From assembly GCF_020215665.1 (NCBI RefSeq), contig NZ_CP084061.1, positions 620,001-684,000 on the forward strand: 64,000 nt of DNA, in the 5' to 3' direction. This DNA comes from Blautia parvula (GTDB taxonomy: Bacteria > Bacillota > Clostridia > Lachnospirales > Lachnospiraceae). Under the pieces are notes generated by a model that ran no database searches, was not told the origin of the DNA, and worked only from the letters and a program-made list of their open reading frames with translations. A program made the position numbers and the translations under genes. Shown here in pieces: positions 52,549 to 61,900 of this stretch (position 1 is its first letter; each line of letters starts with the position of its first letter).

Positions 52549-53790
52549 ATGAAGGGATTAACCAAACTGGAGAAACAGTGGGTACTGTATGATGTGGGGA
52601 ACTCAGCGTTCGTCATGCTGTGTACCACGATCATTCCCATTTATTTTAAGAATATAGCCACAGCGGAGGGGATTTCCCTGGCGGATTCCACAGCGTATCT
52701 AAGCTATGCACTGTCTGTGTGTACCATCCTGGTAGCGCTCATGGGTCCGGTGTTCGGAACCCTGGCGGACACAAAAGGGTATAAGAAACCCATGTTCGCC
52801 ACTTTTTTTGTGATCGGCGTAGTCGGGTGTCTTTCTCTTGCCATACCCAAGGAATGGCTGGCTTTTCTGGTGGTACTGGTGATCGCCAAGACCACATATA
52901 GTATGAGCCTGATCTTCTATGATTCCATGCTGGCAGATGTGACTGTGGATGAGAGGATGGACATGGTTTCCTCCCATGGCTATGCGTGGGGGTATATCGG
53001 GAGCTGTATTCCCTTTATCGCCTGTCTGCTCCTCATACTTTTTGCAGAGAAGCTGGGTATCTCAGGCGTTACGGCAACCATGATCTCTTTTGGGATCACA
53101 GGGATCTGGTGGTTTGCAGTCACGATTCCCCTATTGAAAAATTATAATCAGAAGCATTGGGTGGAGGTAAAGGGCAGCCCGGTAAAGGAGAGCTTTTCCA
53201 GACTGAAAAAAGTGCTCTTTAAGATCAATAAGGACAAAAAGGTGCTTTATTTTCTGGGCGCGTTTTTCTTCTATATTGACGGCGTTTACACCATCATCGA
53301 CCTGGCTACCTCCTACGGAAAGGACGTGGGAATTGATGACACGCATCTTCTTCTGGCACTGCTGCTGACACAGATTGTAGCGTTTCCCTGTTCTCTTTTG
53401 TTTGGAAAGTTCTCGGCAAGATTTAAGAGTGAGAAGCTGATCAAAGTATGTATACTGGGATATTTGGGAATCGCACTGTTTGCCCTTCAGCTTGACAGGG
53501 CATGGGAATTCTGGTTCTTAGCAGTCTGCGTGGCTGTATTTCAGGGGGCCATCCAGGCGCTTTCCAGATCTTATTTTGCAAGGATCATTCCCAAGGAAAA
53601 CTCCAGCGAGTATTTCGGGTTTTATGATATATTCGGAAAGGGAGCGGCGTTCATGGGAACCATGCTCATGGGCATTTCCACACAGTTGAGCGGAAGTTCA
53701 AGGACAGGAGTGGGAATGCTGGCGGTGATGTTTATCATCGGATTTTTCCTGTTCGGAAAGACAGAGAAAATCAGCCGCAGCGCTGCATGA
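52549..53790 (+). CDS. MFS transporter of the UMF1/ATG22-like family
   Basis: 413 residues, twelve membrane segments. The start LTKLEKQWVLYDVGNSAFVMLCTTIIPIYF is the UMF1 signature (W-x-x-Y-D-x-x-N-S-x-F). A cytoplasmic loop (about 195-225) separates the two halves. Substrate unknown. It follows the phospholipase-like gene by 16 bases; a terminator follows. Confidence 0.85.
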   Translation: MKGLTKLEKQWVLYDVGNSAFVMLCTTIIPIYFKNIATAEGISLADSTAYLSYALSVCTILVALMGPVFGTLADTKGYKKPMFATFFVIGVVGCLSLAIPKEWLAFLVVLVIAKTTYSMSLIFYDSMLADVTVDERMDMVSSHGYAWGYIGSCIPFIACLLLILFAEKLGISGVTATMISFGITGIWWFAVTIPLLKNYNQKHWVEVKGSPVKESFSRLKKVLFKINKDKKVLYFLGAFFFYIDGVYTIIDLATSYGKDVGIDDTHLLLALLLTQIVAFPCSLLFGKFSARFKSEKLIKVCILGYLGIALFALQLDRAWEFWFLAVCVAVFQGAIQALSRSYFARIIPKENSSEYFGFYDIFGKGAAFMGTMLMGISTQLSGSSRTGVGMLAVMFIIGFFLFGKTEKISRSAA

Positions 53791-53800
53791 CAAAGAACGG

Positions 53801-53845
53801 AAGCTGTACTGTAACCGGGGCGGACCGGTTTGGTACAGCTTTTTG
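53801..53845 (+). terminator. Terminator after the UMF1-type gene
   Basis: AAGCTGTAC / GTACAGCT stem with an inner AACCGG/CCGGTT pair and a T run. Confidence 0.85.
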
Positions 53846-53906
53846 TTATAATCCTCCCGGGACAGGCATATAATGTATAAGAAATTTTGTGTGCAGGGAT
53901 GGAAGC

Positions 53907-55142
53907 ATGAAAAAAATTATAAGCTGGATTTTGGTATGCGCAGTGATAACCGGGTGCTTCGTGGTACATAGAGATACCGTCTGGGCAGAGGAAAATGGAC
54001 AGGGTGTTGGCAGCCTGTACGCCACCTCAGCGGTACTTATGGATGCGGACTCAGGAAGGATACTCTATGAAAAAAACGGGTTTGAGAAAAGGCCCATGGC
54101 CAGTACCACTAAGATCATGACCTGTATTCTGGCTTTGGAGAAGGGCAACGCGGAGGATATTGTGACAGCATCCGCCTATGCGGCATCCAGGCCGAAAGTA
54201 CATCTGGGAGTGACAGAGGGAGAAACCTTCCGTTTTGGAGACCTTTTGTATTCTCTGATGCTGGAGAGCCACAATGATGCGGCTGTGATGATCGCGGAAC
54301 ATCTGGGAGGAAGTGTGGAGGGATTCGCGGATATGATGAACGCCAAGGCCGGAGAACTGGGGTGTGAGGATACTTATTTTATCACACCCAACGGCCTGGA
54401 TGCCGCTGTCACAGTGGGGGAGGAACAGAAGGTGCATTCCACAACAGCGGCAGACCTGGCACGTATCATGAAGTATTGTATCAAAGAATCTCCCTGCAGG
54501 GAGGAATTTCTTAACGTGACAAGGACGGCCTCCTACAGTTTCTCGGACGCGGAGGGAAAGCGGAGCTTTTCCTGCAACAACCACAATGCTTTTCTGAACA
54601 TGATGGAGGGTGCCCTCACCGGAAAAACCGGGTTTACGGCAAATGCCGGTTACTGCTATGTAGGTGCCCTCACCAGGGACGGCAGAACATTCATTGTTGC
54701 CCTTCTGGCATGCGGATGGCCGAATAACAAGACCTACAAATGGAAGGATACCACAAAACTTATGAATTACGGGCTGGAAAATTACAGTTACCGTTCCTTT
54801 TCTGACGCGGCACTTCCCGATATACCGGCAGCCATACCGGTTCAGAACGGACAGAGTGAAACCCTGGGAGATACAGCCCTTACTGAGGTGGAGGCTGAGA
54901 CAGCTAAGGACTTCGGTATGCTGATGCGCCGGGATGAGGAAATTGAAGTGAGTTATGAGGGAAAAGAGACTTTGAAAGCACCGGTCAAAGCGGGAACGCA
55001 GGTGGGAACCATCACTTACCGGGTGGGAGGCCAGACATTTCTCACTTGTCCGGTGAAAATCAGGCAGTCTGTCAAGAAGATAGATTTTCCCTGGTGTCTG
55101 GAAAAGACCATGGACAAATGGGCATTCGGCGCAGCAGGCTGA
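53907..55142 (+). CDS. D-alanyl-D-alanine carboxypeptidase (DacF-like), second
   Basis: 411 residues. Signal peptide (IISWILVCAVITGCFVVHRDTVWA), S-x-x-K in MASTTKIM (about 64-71), S-H-N in LESHNDAAV (about 122-130) and K-T-G in LTGKTGFTA, then the C-terminal beta domain. Second S11 enzyme in the window, only moderately like the first. The ATG at 53907 starts the signal peptide; six in-frame codons upstream are not needed. TATAAT at about 53871-53876 may be the -10. Confidence 0.92.
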   Translation: MKKIISWILVCAVITGCFVVHRDTVWAEENGQGVGSLYATSAVLMDADSGRILYEKNGFEKRPMASTTKIMTCILALEKGNAEDIVTASAYAASRPKVHLGVTEGETFRFGDLLYSLMLESHNDAAVMIAEHLGGSVEGFADMMNAKAGELGCEDTYFITPNGLDAAVTVGEEQKVHSTTAADLARIMKYCIKESPCREEFLNVTRTASYSFSDAEGKRSFSCNNHNAFLNMMEGALTGKTGFTANAGYCYVGALTRDGRTFIVALLACGWPNNKTYKWKDTTKLMNYGLENYSYRSFSDAALPDIPAAIPVQNGQSETLGDTALTEVEAETAKDFGMLMRRDEEIEVSYEGKETLKAPVKAGTQVGTITYRVGGQTFLTCPVKIRQSVKKIDFPWCLEKTMDKWAFGAAG

Positions 55143-55153
55143 TCGCGGGGCAC

Positions 55154-55181
55154 TTTACAATTTTTGACGTTGTGATAAAAT
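55154..55181 (+). promoter_or_regulatory. Promoter for the nitroreductase gene
   Basis: TTTACA, 16 bp with an extended TG, TAAAAT. Confidence 0.6.
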
Positions 55182-55209
55182 AAAAGAAAAAACAAGGAGG
55201 AATCAGAAC

Positions 55210-55725
55210 ATGAATGCAGTGATGGAAAATATTTTGACCAGAAGAAGTATCCGGGCATTTCAAAATAAGGAAATTCCACGAGAAGAGCTGGAACAGATCA
55301 TCCGGGCCGGACTCTATGCGCCCAGCGGACAGAACCGTCAGACATGGAAATTTACCGTGGTGACAGACCGGGAGCAGATCGGGAAGCTGGCGGAAGTCAT
55401 AGGAAGGAAACTGGGAAGAGACGGGTATGACATGTACAGCCCTCAGGTTCTGATCATTCCGTCCAATGAAAAGGAAAATCAGCATTCCATGGAGGACAAT
55501 GCCTGTGCTCTGGAAAATATGTTTCTGGCGGCTCATTCCTTCGGGATTGGTTCTGTCTGGATCAACCAGATGCGGGATATCTGCGATGAGCCTGAGGTGC
55601 GGGAGATGTTAAGGAGCTGGGAGATACCGGATTCCCACAGGGTATTCGGCATGGCTGCCCTTGGATATGCTGCGGCATCAGAGAAAAAAGAAGTGAAAAA
55701 AACAGGAGAGGTACATTTTGTGTAA
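55210..55725 (+). CDS. Nitroreductase-family FMN oxidoreductase
   Basis: 171 residues. ILTRRSIRAFQNKEIPREELEQII and LYAPSGQNRQTWKFTVV are the FMN-binding N-terminal signature; GIGSVWINQM is the usual middle segment and AALGYAA the C-terminal one. NAD(P)H-dependent reductase with unknown physiological substrate. AAGGAGG 9 bases before the ATG. Confidence 0.92.
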   Translation: MNAVMENILTRRSIRAFQNKEIPREELEQIIRAGLYAPSGQNRQTWKFTVVTDREQIGKLAEVIGRKLGRDGYDMYSPQVLIIPSNEKENQHSMEDNACALENMFLAAHSFGIGSVWINQMRDICDEPEVREMLRSWEIPDSHRVFGMAALGYAAASEKKEVKKTGEVHFV

Positions 55726-55794
55726 CAGCCAGGCAGGTATCCGCATTTTCCGTGCGGACCGTAAGTTACCATATTGTATGACAGGACATTTAGC

Positions 55795-57099
55795 ATGGGA
55801 CATATAACATCAAAAGACGCATATAAAAATCTGGAAGAAAGAATCAACTGGTTTACCCAGGGAGCGCCGCCTTCGGAGACTTTTTATAAGATCCTCCAGG
55901 TGCTCTACACGGAGAAGGAGGCAAAATGGGTGGCACTTCTGCCGGTACGCCCCTTCACTTTGAAAAAGGCTGCCCGTATCTGGGGGACCACGGAGGCAAA
56001 GGCGGAAAAAGTGCTGGACCATCTGTGTGAGAAGGCGCTGCTGGTGGATTCCACCTACAGGGGAGTCCGCCGTTTTGTCATGCCGCCGCCCATGGCCGGG
56101 TTTATTGAATTTGCCCTGATGAGGACCAGAGGGGATATTGACCAGAAGTATCTCAGCGAACTGTATTATCAGTATATGAATGTGGAGGAGGACTTTGTAA
56201 AAGACCTTTTCTATGCCACGGAGACAAAGCTGGGCCGTGTCTACGTGCAGGAGCCGGTGCTTACCACGGAAAATACCCTGCATATCCTGGACCATGAGCG
56301 GGCCAGCCACATTGTGGAGGAGGCAGAGTACATTGGCCTGGGAACCTGTTACTGCAGACATAAGGCATATCACGCGGGGCATCCCTGTGAGATTGATGCT
56401 CCCTGGGATGTATGCCTGACTTTCGGCAATGTAGCTCGCTCCCTGGCAGAGCACGGCGGACATGCCCGGCTTATCTCCAAGGAAGAAGCCATGGACGCTC
56501 TGGAACGCTCCTACGATGCGGGACTGGTGCAGATCGGGGAGAATGTCAGAGAGGACCCGGCGTTTATCTGTAACTGCTGCGGATGCTGTTGTGAGGCTCT
56601 GCAGGCTGCCAGAAAATTCTCTCCCATGCAGCCGGTGGCAACCACCAATTATATCCCGTCGGTGGAGGAGAAGACCTGTATCGGATGCGGAAAGTGTGAG
56701 AAGGCATGTCCCATTTTTGCCATTTCCATGGAGACGGTCCCGGAGGACGGGAAAAAGAAAAGACGTCCCGTGGTGGATACGGATATCTGCCTGGGCTGCG
56801 GTGTGTGCGCATCCAGATGTCCCAACGGTTCCCTGAAACTGGAGCGGCGTCCGGTACAGGTGATAACGCCTGTGAACAGTACGCACAGGTTTGTGCTCCA
56901 GGCCATAGAAAAAGGAACGCTTCAGAACCTCGTATTCGACAATCAGGCATTTGCCAACCACAGAGCCATGGCTGCCGTGTTTGGAGTGATCTTAAATCTG
57001 CCTCCGCTGAAACAGGCACTGGCAAGTAAGCAGTTTAAATCTGTATATCTGGATAAACTTTTGTCAAGTGCTGTGAATAAAAGCAGGAATAAAAAATAA
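55795..57099 (+). CDS. 4Fe-4S dicluster ferredoxin-type protein
   Basis: 434 residues. An N-terminal winged-helix-like region, a cysteine cluster CYCRHKAYHAGHPC (about 186-199), CNCCGCCCEAL (about 260-270), and two ferredoxin motifs CIGCGKCEKACP and CLGCGVCASRCP (about 296-350). A redox protein of a type common in anaerobic Clostridia; partner unknown. The ATG at 55795 gives the conserved MGHITSKDAYKNLEERINW start. Cotranscription with the nitroreductase is plausible. Confidence 0.82.
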   Translation: MGHITSKDAYKNLEERINWFTQGAPPSETFYKILQVLYTEKEAKWVALLPVRPFTLKKAARIWGTTEAKAEKVLDHLCEKALLVDSTYRGVRRFVMPPPMAGFIEFALMRTRGDIDQKYLSELYYQYMNVEEDFVKDLFYATETKLGRVYVQEPVLTTENTLHILDHERASHIVEEAEYIGLGTCYCRHKAYHAGHPCEIDAPWDVCLTFGNVARSLAEHGGHARLISKEEAMDALERSYDAGLVQIGENVREDPAFICNCCGCCCEALQAARKFSPMQPVATTNYIPSVEEKTCIGCGKCEKACPIFAISMETVPEDGKKKRRPVVDTDICLGCGVCASRCPNGSLKLERRPVQVITPVNSTHRFVLQAIEKGTLQNLVFDNQAFANHRAMAAVFGVILNLPPLKQALASKQFKSVYLDKLLSSAVNKSRNKK

Positions 57100-57107
57100 A
57101 CGGAAAA

Positions 57108-57172
57108 AGGATCTTTCGCTATCTTGCGCTGCATAAGGCCGCGGTGCATAGAAAACGGAAGATTCTTTTTTT
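57108..57172 (+). terminator. Terminator after the Fe-S protein gene
   Basis: AGGATCTTTCG pairs with CGGAAGATTCT around a structured loop, followed by seven T. Confidence 0.7.
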
Positions 57173-57216
57173 GATATATCAAACAACGAAGGTAAAATGT
57201 GAAAAAAGTGTGAAAT

Positions 57217-57243
57217 TAGCACTCGCCTATTGACAGTGCTAAT
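57217..57243. promoter_or_regulatory. CIRCE operator (HrcA binding site)
   Basis: TTAGCACTC, nine bases, CAGTGCTAA: the CIRCE inverted repeat with one mismatch in the right arm (C for G). Its right arm overlaps the -35 box of the hsp20 promoter, so HrcA binding would block transcription until heat shock. Confidence 0.92.
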
Positions 57244-57259
57244 AATGCGTGCTATATTA
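57231..57259 (+). promoter_or_regulatory. SigA promoter of hsp20
   Basis: TTGACA, 17 bp, TATATT with TGC before the -10. Predicted start near 57266. Confidence 0.85.
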
Positions 57260-57340
57260 CAATTAGAACAAGGGAAAAGAAAGAATCCCCTGCCAAATGT
57301 AACAATTCATTGATTGATATATAGGAAAGGAGAATGACTT

Positions 57341-57793
57341 ATGAGAATGATGCCCAGTATTTTTGGAGAAGATTTATTTGATGAATGGATGGATTTTCCT
57401 TTTGAGAAGGAGTTCTTCGGAAGGAAGAATCCGCTGTACGGAAAGAATGAGAAGAATTTGATGAAGACCGACGTAAAAGAGACGGAAGATTCCTTTGAAA
57501 TTGACATTGACCTGCCGGGCTTCAAGAAAGAGAATGTAACGGCCAGACTGGAGAACGGATATCTCACCATCCAGGCATCCAAAGGACTTGACAAGGATAA
57601 AGAGGATAAGGAAGGAAAATATATCCGCAGAGAACGCTACGCGGGAAGCTGCTCCAGAAGCTTCTATATCGGCGAAGGCGTTACCCAGGATGAGATTCGG
57701 GCCAGATTTGAGGACGGAATCCTTCGTCTCACGGTACCTAAGAAAGACAAAAAACAGGTGGAAGAAAATAAATATATCTCCATTGAAGGATAA
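57341..57793 (+). CDS. Small heat shock protein, Hsp20/alpha-crystallin family
   Basis: 150 residues. The alpha-crystallin domain spans about 42-135: KTDVKETEDSFEIDIDLPGFKKENV at the start and FEDGILRLTVPK at the end, with the G-x-L motif as G-I-L. Holdase chaperone that binds unfolding proteins under heat stress. GGAAAGGAGAATG precedes the ATG. Single-gene unit under CIRCE control with its own terminator. Confidence 0.95.
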   Translation: MRMMPSIFGEDLFDEWMDFPFEKEFFGRKNPLYGKNEKNLMKTDVKETEDSFEIDIDLPGFKKENVTARLENGYLTIQASKGLDKDKEDKEGKYIRRERYAGSCSRSFYIGEGVTQDEIRARFEDGILRLTVPKKDKKQVEENKYISIEG

Positions 57794-57816
57794 GCTTCTT
57801 TGTTACCCCTCCTTTG

Positions 57817-57853
57817 AGGACCGCCGCTTCGTCTGTAAGCGGCGGTCCTTTTT
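57817..57853 (+). terminator. Terminator after hsp20
   Basis: A perfect 13-bp stem (57817-57829 with 57837-57849) and a T run. Confidence 0.9.
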
Positions 57854-57937
57854 GGCTTGCCGGGAGACAGACAGCAGCAGTTTACAAGATCTGTCTCTCT
57901 GTGCTATGGTAAGAGAAAAAACAGGAGATATTTTAGG

Positions 57938-58723
57938 ATGAAGACAGTTATCATGAATTTTTCCGGTGTGTACCCGGAGGAAGATTTTTATAGACAAAAG
58001 GCCGGTGATTATGAGATGGTGGATTTTACCCATGCGGAAGGGGTCAATTGTTACTGTACCTCGGAGGCAGAACAGGAGATTAAGGAAAGGATTCGGGCAT
58101 ATGGCCCCTGCGGCATCCATTTTCTGGATTCCGGCAATTATCACTATTTATCAAAATTTTGGATGGAGATGATTGACACTCCTTTTTCCCTTCTTCTTTT
58201 TGACAATCACACAGACATGCAGGAATCCGCATTCTTTGGCCTTCTGTCCTGCGGAAGCTGGGTGAGAGAAGCTATGCTGTCCAATCCCCTGCTGAAAAGT
58301 GTGTGTATCATAGGGCCAAAAGAGGCAGATTTTCAAAGGGATATACCGTCAAAACAGGTGACCTGGGTATCTGCCGAGGATCTGCAGGAGGGCAGACTAC
58401 AGAAGTTCAGAGAATTTTTGGAGGGGGAATCCTGTCCCTTATATCTCTCTGTGGACAAGGATATTCTCCGGGGCAGGGATGCAGTCACAAACTGGGACCA
58501 GGGAGAGATGAAACTGGACTGCCTTCTGGGCCTGATCGAGGAGGCGGCAGCGGCAAGGAAATGTATCGGAGGGGACATCTGTGGGGAAAATCCACCCGAG
58601 AGTGGTTTCTGTGAAAATAGGGAATTACACATAAACAGTCAGACAAATGAAAGATTAAAAGAGGTAATGGCTAAAGTGATGGTAAATTCTACCAATAATA
58701 GTAATTCTTATCAGAAAGATTGA
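57938..58723 (+). CDS. Arginase/ureohydrolase-fold protein
   Basis: 261 residues. Metal-binding elements of the arginase fold are visible: LFDNHTDMQ (about 87-95, D-N-H-x-D), LSVDKDIL (about 170-177, S-x-D-x-D) and GGDICGE near 211-217. Overall length is a little shorter than classical arginase (about 300) and the substrate is not clear; arginine, agmatine and formiminoglutamate are family options. The ATG at 57938 has CAGGAGAT upstream. The stop codon lies within the -35 box of the NRPS promoter. Confidence 0.8.
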   Translation: MKTVIMNFSGVYPEEDFYRQKAGDYEMVDFTHAEGVNCYCTSEAEQEIKERIRAYGPCGIHFLDSGNYHYLSKFWMEMIDTPFSLLLFDNHTDMQESAFFGLLSCGSWVREAMLSNPLLKSVCIIGPKEADFQRDIPSKQVTWVSAEDLQEGRLQKFREFLEGESCPLYLSVDKDILRGRDAVTNWDQGEMKLDCLLGLIEEAAAARKCIGGDICGENPPESGFCENRELHINSQTNERLKEVMAKVMVNSTNNSNSYQKD

Positions 58724-58749
58724 CACGGGGAATTGTATGCCTGTATAAT
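58720..58749 (+). promoter_or_regulatory. Near-consensus promoter of the NRPS gene
   Basis: TTGACA, 18 bp, TATAAT. The 167-base leader holds a perfect palindrome GCACATATGTGC (about 58851-58862) and several GC-rich pairs; no known riboswitch recognised. Confidence 0.8.
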
Positions 58750-58923
58750 AAAAAACAAATTGCAAATGTCGAAATATGTAGAACAGGAAAAGGGAATCTG
58801 AGGGGAGAAAAAGACGCGAAAAGTCATGGGACGGGAATGCCGTGGAAGTCTGCACATATGTGCGGAGGGCCGGGCAGTTCGGGGCCTGTGTTTTATTATG
58901 TATACGGAGGAAAAAGGGAAAGA

Positions 58924-61900
58924 ATGGAAGAGAGAGCACAAGAGACAAAAGACATCAGGGAATTTCTGCCATTGTCAAACAGCCAGCAGAACATATGGAA
59001 TCTGGAGATGGCCCATCCGGGTACGCCGATCAATACCATATGCACCGTACTGCGCATTGACGGTAATTTTCATGTGGAGTATCTGCAGGAATGTATCAGG
59101 CTTTGTTATGAGGACTATCCTGTTCTGCGCACCAGGATCACACTTCGGGAGGGAGAGGTGTGCCAGTATATTGATCCGCATATACAAAGAAATGTTCCGT
59201 TTCTGGATTTTTCCAGGACAAACAAAAAGGGCGCGGATATCTGGGATGTTTCCGTGGCACGGGAGCATATTACGCTTCTGGATTCCCCCCTGTGTCAGAT
59301 GATACTTTTTAAGAGGGCGGAAAATACAGGCGGAATTCTGACAAAAGTGCATCATATCATAGCGGATGCCTGGTCCCAGACGGTTGTGACCAACCGGATC
59401 ATTCACAACTATTTCCGCATGTTAAAGGGGGAGGCGCCGGACAGAGAGCCTATGCCGGACTATGCGCTGCATATTGAGCTTGAGAATAAGTATCTCGCCT
59501 CAAAAAGCTTTGAACGTGACAGGGAATACTGGAAGTCCATGCTGAAGGATATACAGCCGGCAGCAGCAAAAGAACACCCCTACGCCCAGGTCAGCCCTGT
59601 GGGAATCCGCAGGTCTTTTGCAGTCTCCAACCGGATGAACCGTATGATCGCAGGCTTCTGCAGGGAAAAGAAGGTATCCCCTTTTGCCGTGTTTTATATG
59701 GCTTTGGCGATCTATCTGCGCAGGATCAAAGGGCAGGAGCGGTTCTGCATCGGTGTCCCCACCATTAACCGTCTGAATTTCAAGGAAAAACAGATGGCAG
59801 GCATGTTTGTAAATACTCTGCCCTTTGTCAATGAGCTGGATGCATCCATTTCCTTTCAGGAATTTAATGAAAAGCTGCAGACAGACTGGTACCAGCTTCT
59901 CTATCACCAGAGAATGCCGTTTTCGGAGATAAAAAAGCTGGCTGCCCGGAATCAAGAGGGAGCCGCACCGGATCAGCTCTTCGGAATTGTACTGTCCTAC
60001 CAGAACGGGCAGATCCACCATCTGCAGGGCGCCCAGGTGACCCTGGAAGGGCGCTGGCTCTACAGTGGCTACCAGGCAGAACCTCTGTGTATTCATTTGA
60101 GCAGCAGAGATGAGGATAACCGGTTTCAGGTGGATTATGATTATCAGACACAGCTTTTTTCCGAGCGTGAGATCACGACTCTGCATCAGCATTTGATGGA
60201 CATTCTGCACAGTGCCCTGCTGCATCCCAAGACACCCATAAAAGAACTGTCTGTCATCAGTGAGGAGGAGGAAGAGCGCCTCATCTTTGACTTTAACCAG
60301 ACAGATACCTGGTATCCGAGAAAACAGAATATAGCCGACCATCTGCGGGAACAGGCAGTCATGAATCCAAAAAGGGCAGCTGTCATATTCAGAAATGAGA
60401 GGCTTACCTATGAAAGATTCATAAGGGAGGCAGAGCAGCTTGCAGGGAAAATTGCCTGTTTTTGTCCTGAAGGAGGAAGAAATGTAGCTGTCCTAATGGA
60501 GCGCAGTGACAGGCTTCTGGTTGTTATGGCTGCTGTGGCGTTTTCCGGTAATGCATGGCTGCTTATAGACTGCCGCCAGCCGGCTGCGCGTATCAGCGAA
60601 CTGCTGGAGGGAAGTGAGGCGGTTCTTGTTGTCTCGGACGGGACAGCGGAGATTTTAAATCCCGCCGTACCGGTCTTAACGGAGGAAATGCTTGCAAAGG
60701 GAAAGAGTGCCGCCTGTGTTGCTGCAGGACCTGATGACCTGGCCTATCTTGTCTATACATCCGGAAGTACGGGAACACCGAAGGCTGTGGAGGTGGAGCA
60801 GCACAGTGTGCTGAATCTGGCGGCTGCCATGGCACCTCTTTATCCCAAAGGGGCGGTTCTGTCCATCTGCAATGTGGGTTTTGATGCCTTTTTGCTGGAG
60901 AGCATCAGCGCGCTGTTAAACGGCAGGACCATTGTGATGGCGGAGGAGGCCGTTTGTAACCGGCCTGCAGGTCTGGCAGATCTCATTAACGGTTACGACG
61001 CCGGATTTATGGCTTTAACGCCCTCCAGGCTTCTGGAATATCTGAAGGACCCGGCATTTGGAAAGGCCATGTCTCATATAGAATGCGTTGTATGCGGAGG
61101 AGAAAGTATGCCTCCGGAGCTTTACCATGCTCTGCGTTTCTGTTCTTCTGTTCAATTATATAACCAATACGGTCCGTCTGAGGCCACTGTGGCAGTGAGT
61201 CACAGCGCGGTTACCGGCAATGAGATGATTTCCATCGGGAAACCTCTCGGCAACTGCAGAATTTATATACTGGACGAATCCATGCGTCCCCTGCCTGTGG
61301 GTGCTGCCGGTGAGCTTTATATCGGCGGGGACTGCCTGGCCAGGGGGTATCATGGAGATGAGGAACTCACCAGGAAAAAGTTCGTGGAGGACCCCTATAT
61401 TCCCGGTGAACGTCTGTACCGGACAGGTGATATGGGATACTGGACGCAGGACGGTGAGATCATATTTACGGGCAGGAAAGACGGACAGTTAAAAATCCTG
61501 GGGCACAGAATGGAGCCTGCGGAGATTGAGGAAAAACTGGTGTCGCATCCAAAAGTAAATATGGCTGCAGTGAAAGCTTTTGACAATCTTCTGATTGCCT
61601 ATTATACCTCCGGGGAAGGGCTTGAGGGAGAAGAACTTCTCTCTTACGCGGCATTTTATCTGCCAAGATATCAGGTGCCTGCAATGGCGGTGCTTCTGGA
61701 AGAAATGCCGGTCACTGCCAGCGGAAAAGTGGATTATAAAAAGCTTCCGAAACCGTATATGCCTGATGTACAGGAGGCACCTGCCGACGAACTGGAAGAA
61801 AAACTGCTGGAAATATGGAGGAAATCCCTGCAGCAGCCCGGGCTGAGCATTCATTCCGATTATTTTCTAAGCGGCGGGGATTCCCTGAACGCGGTTGCCA

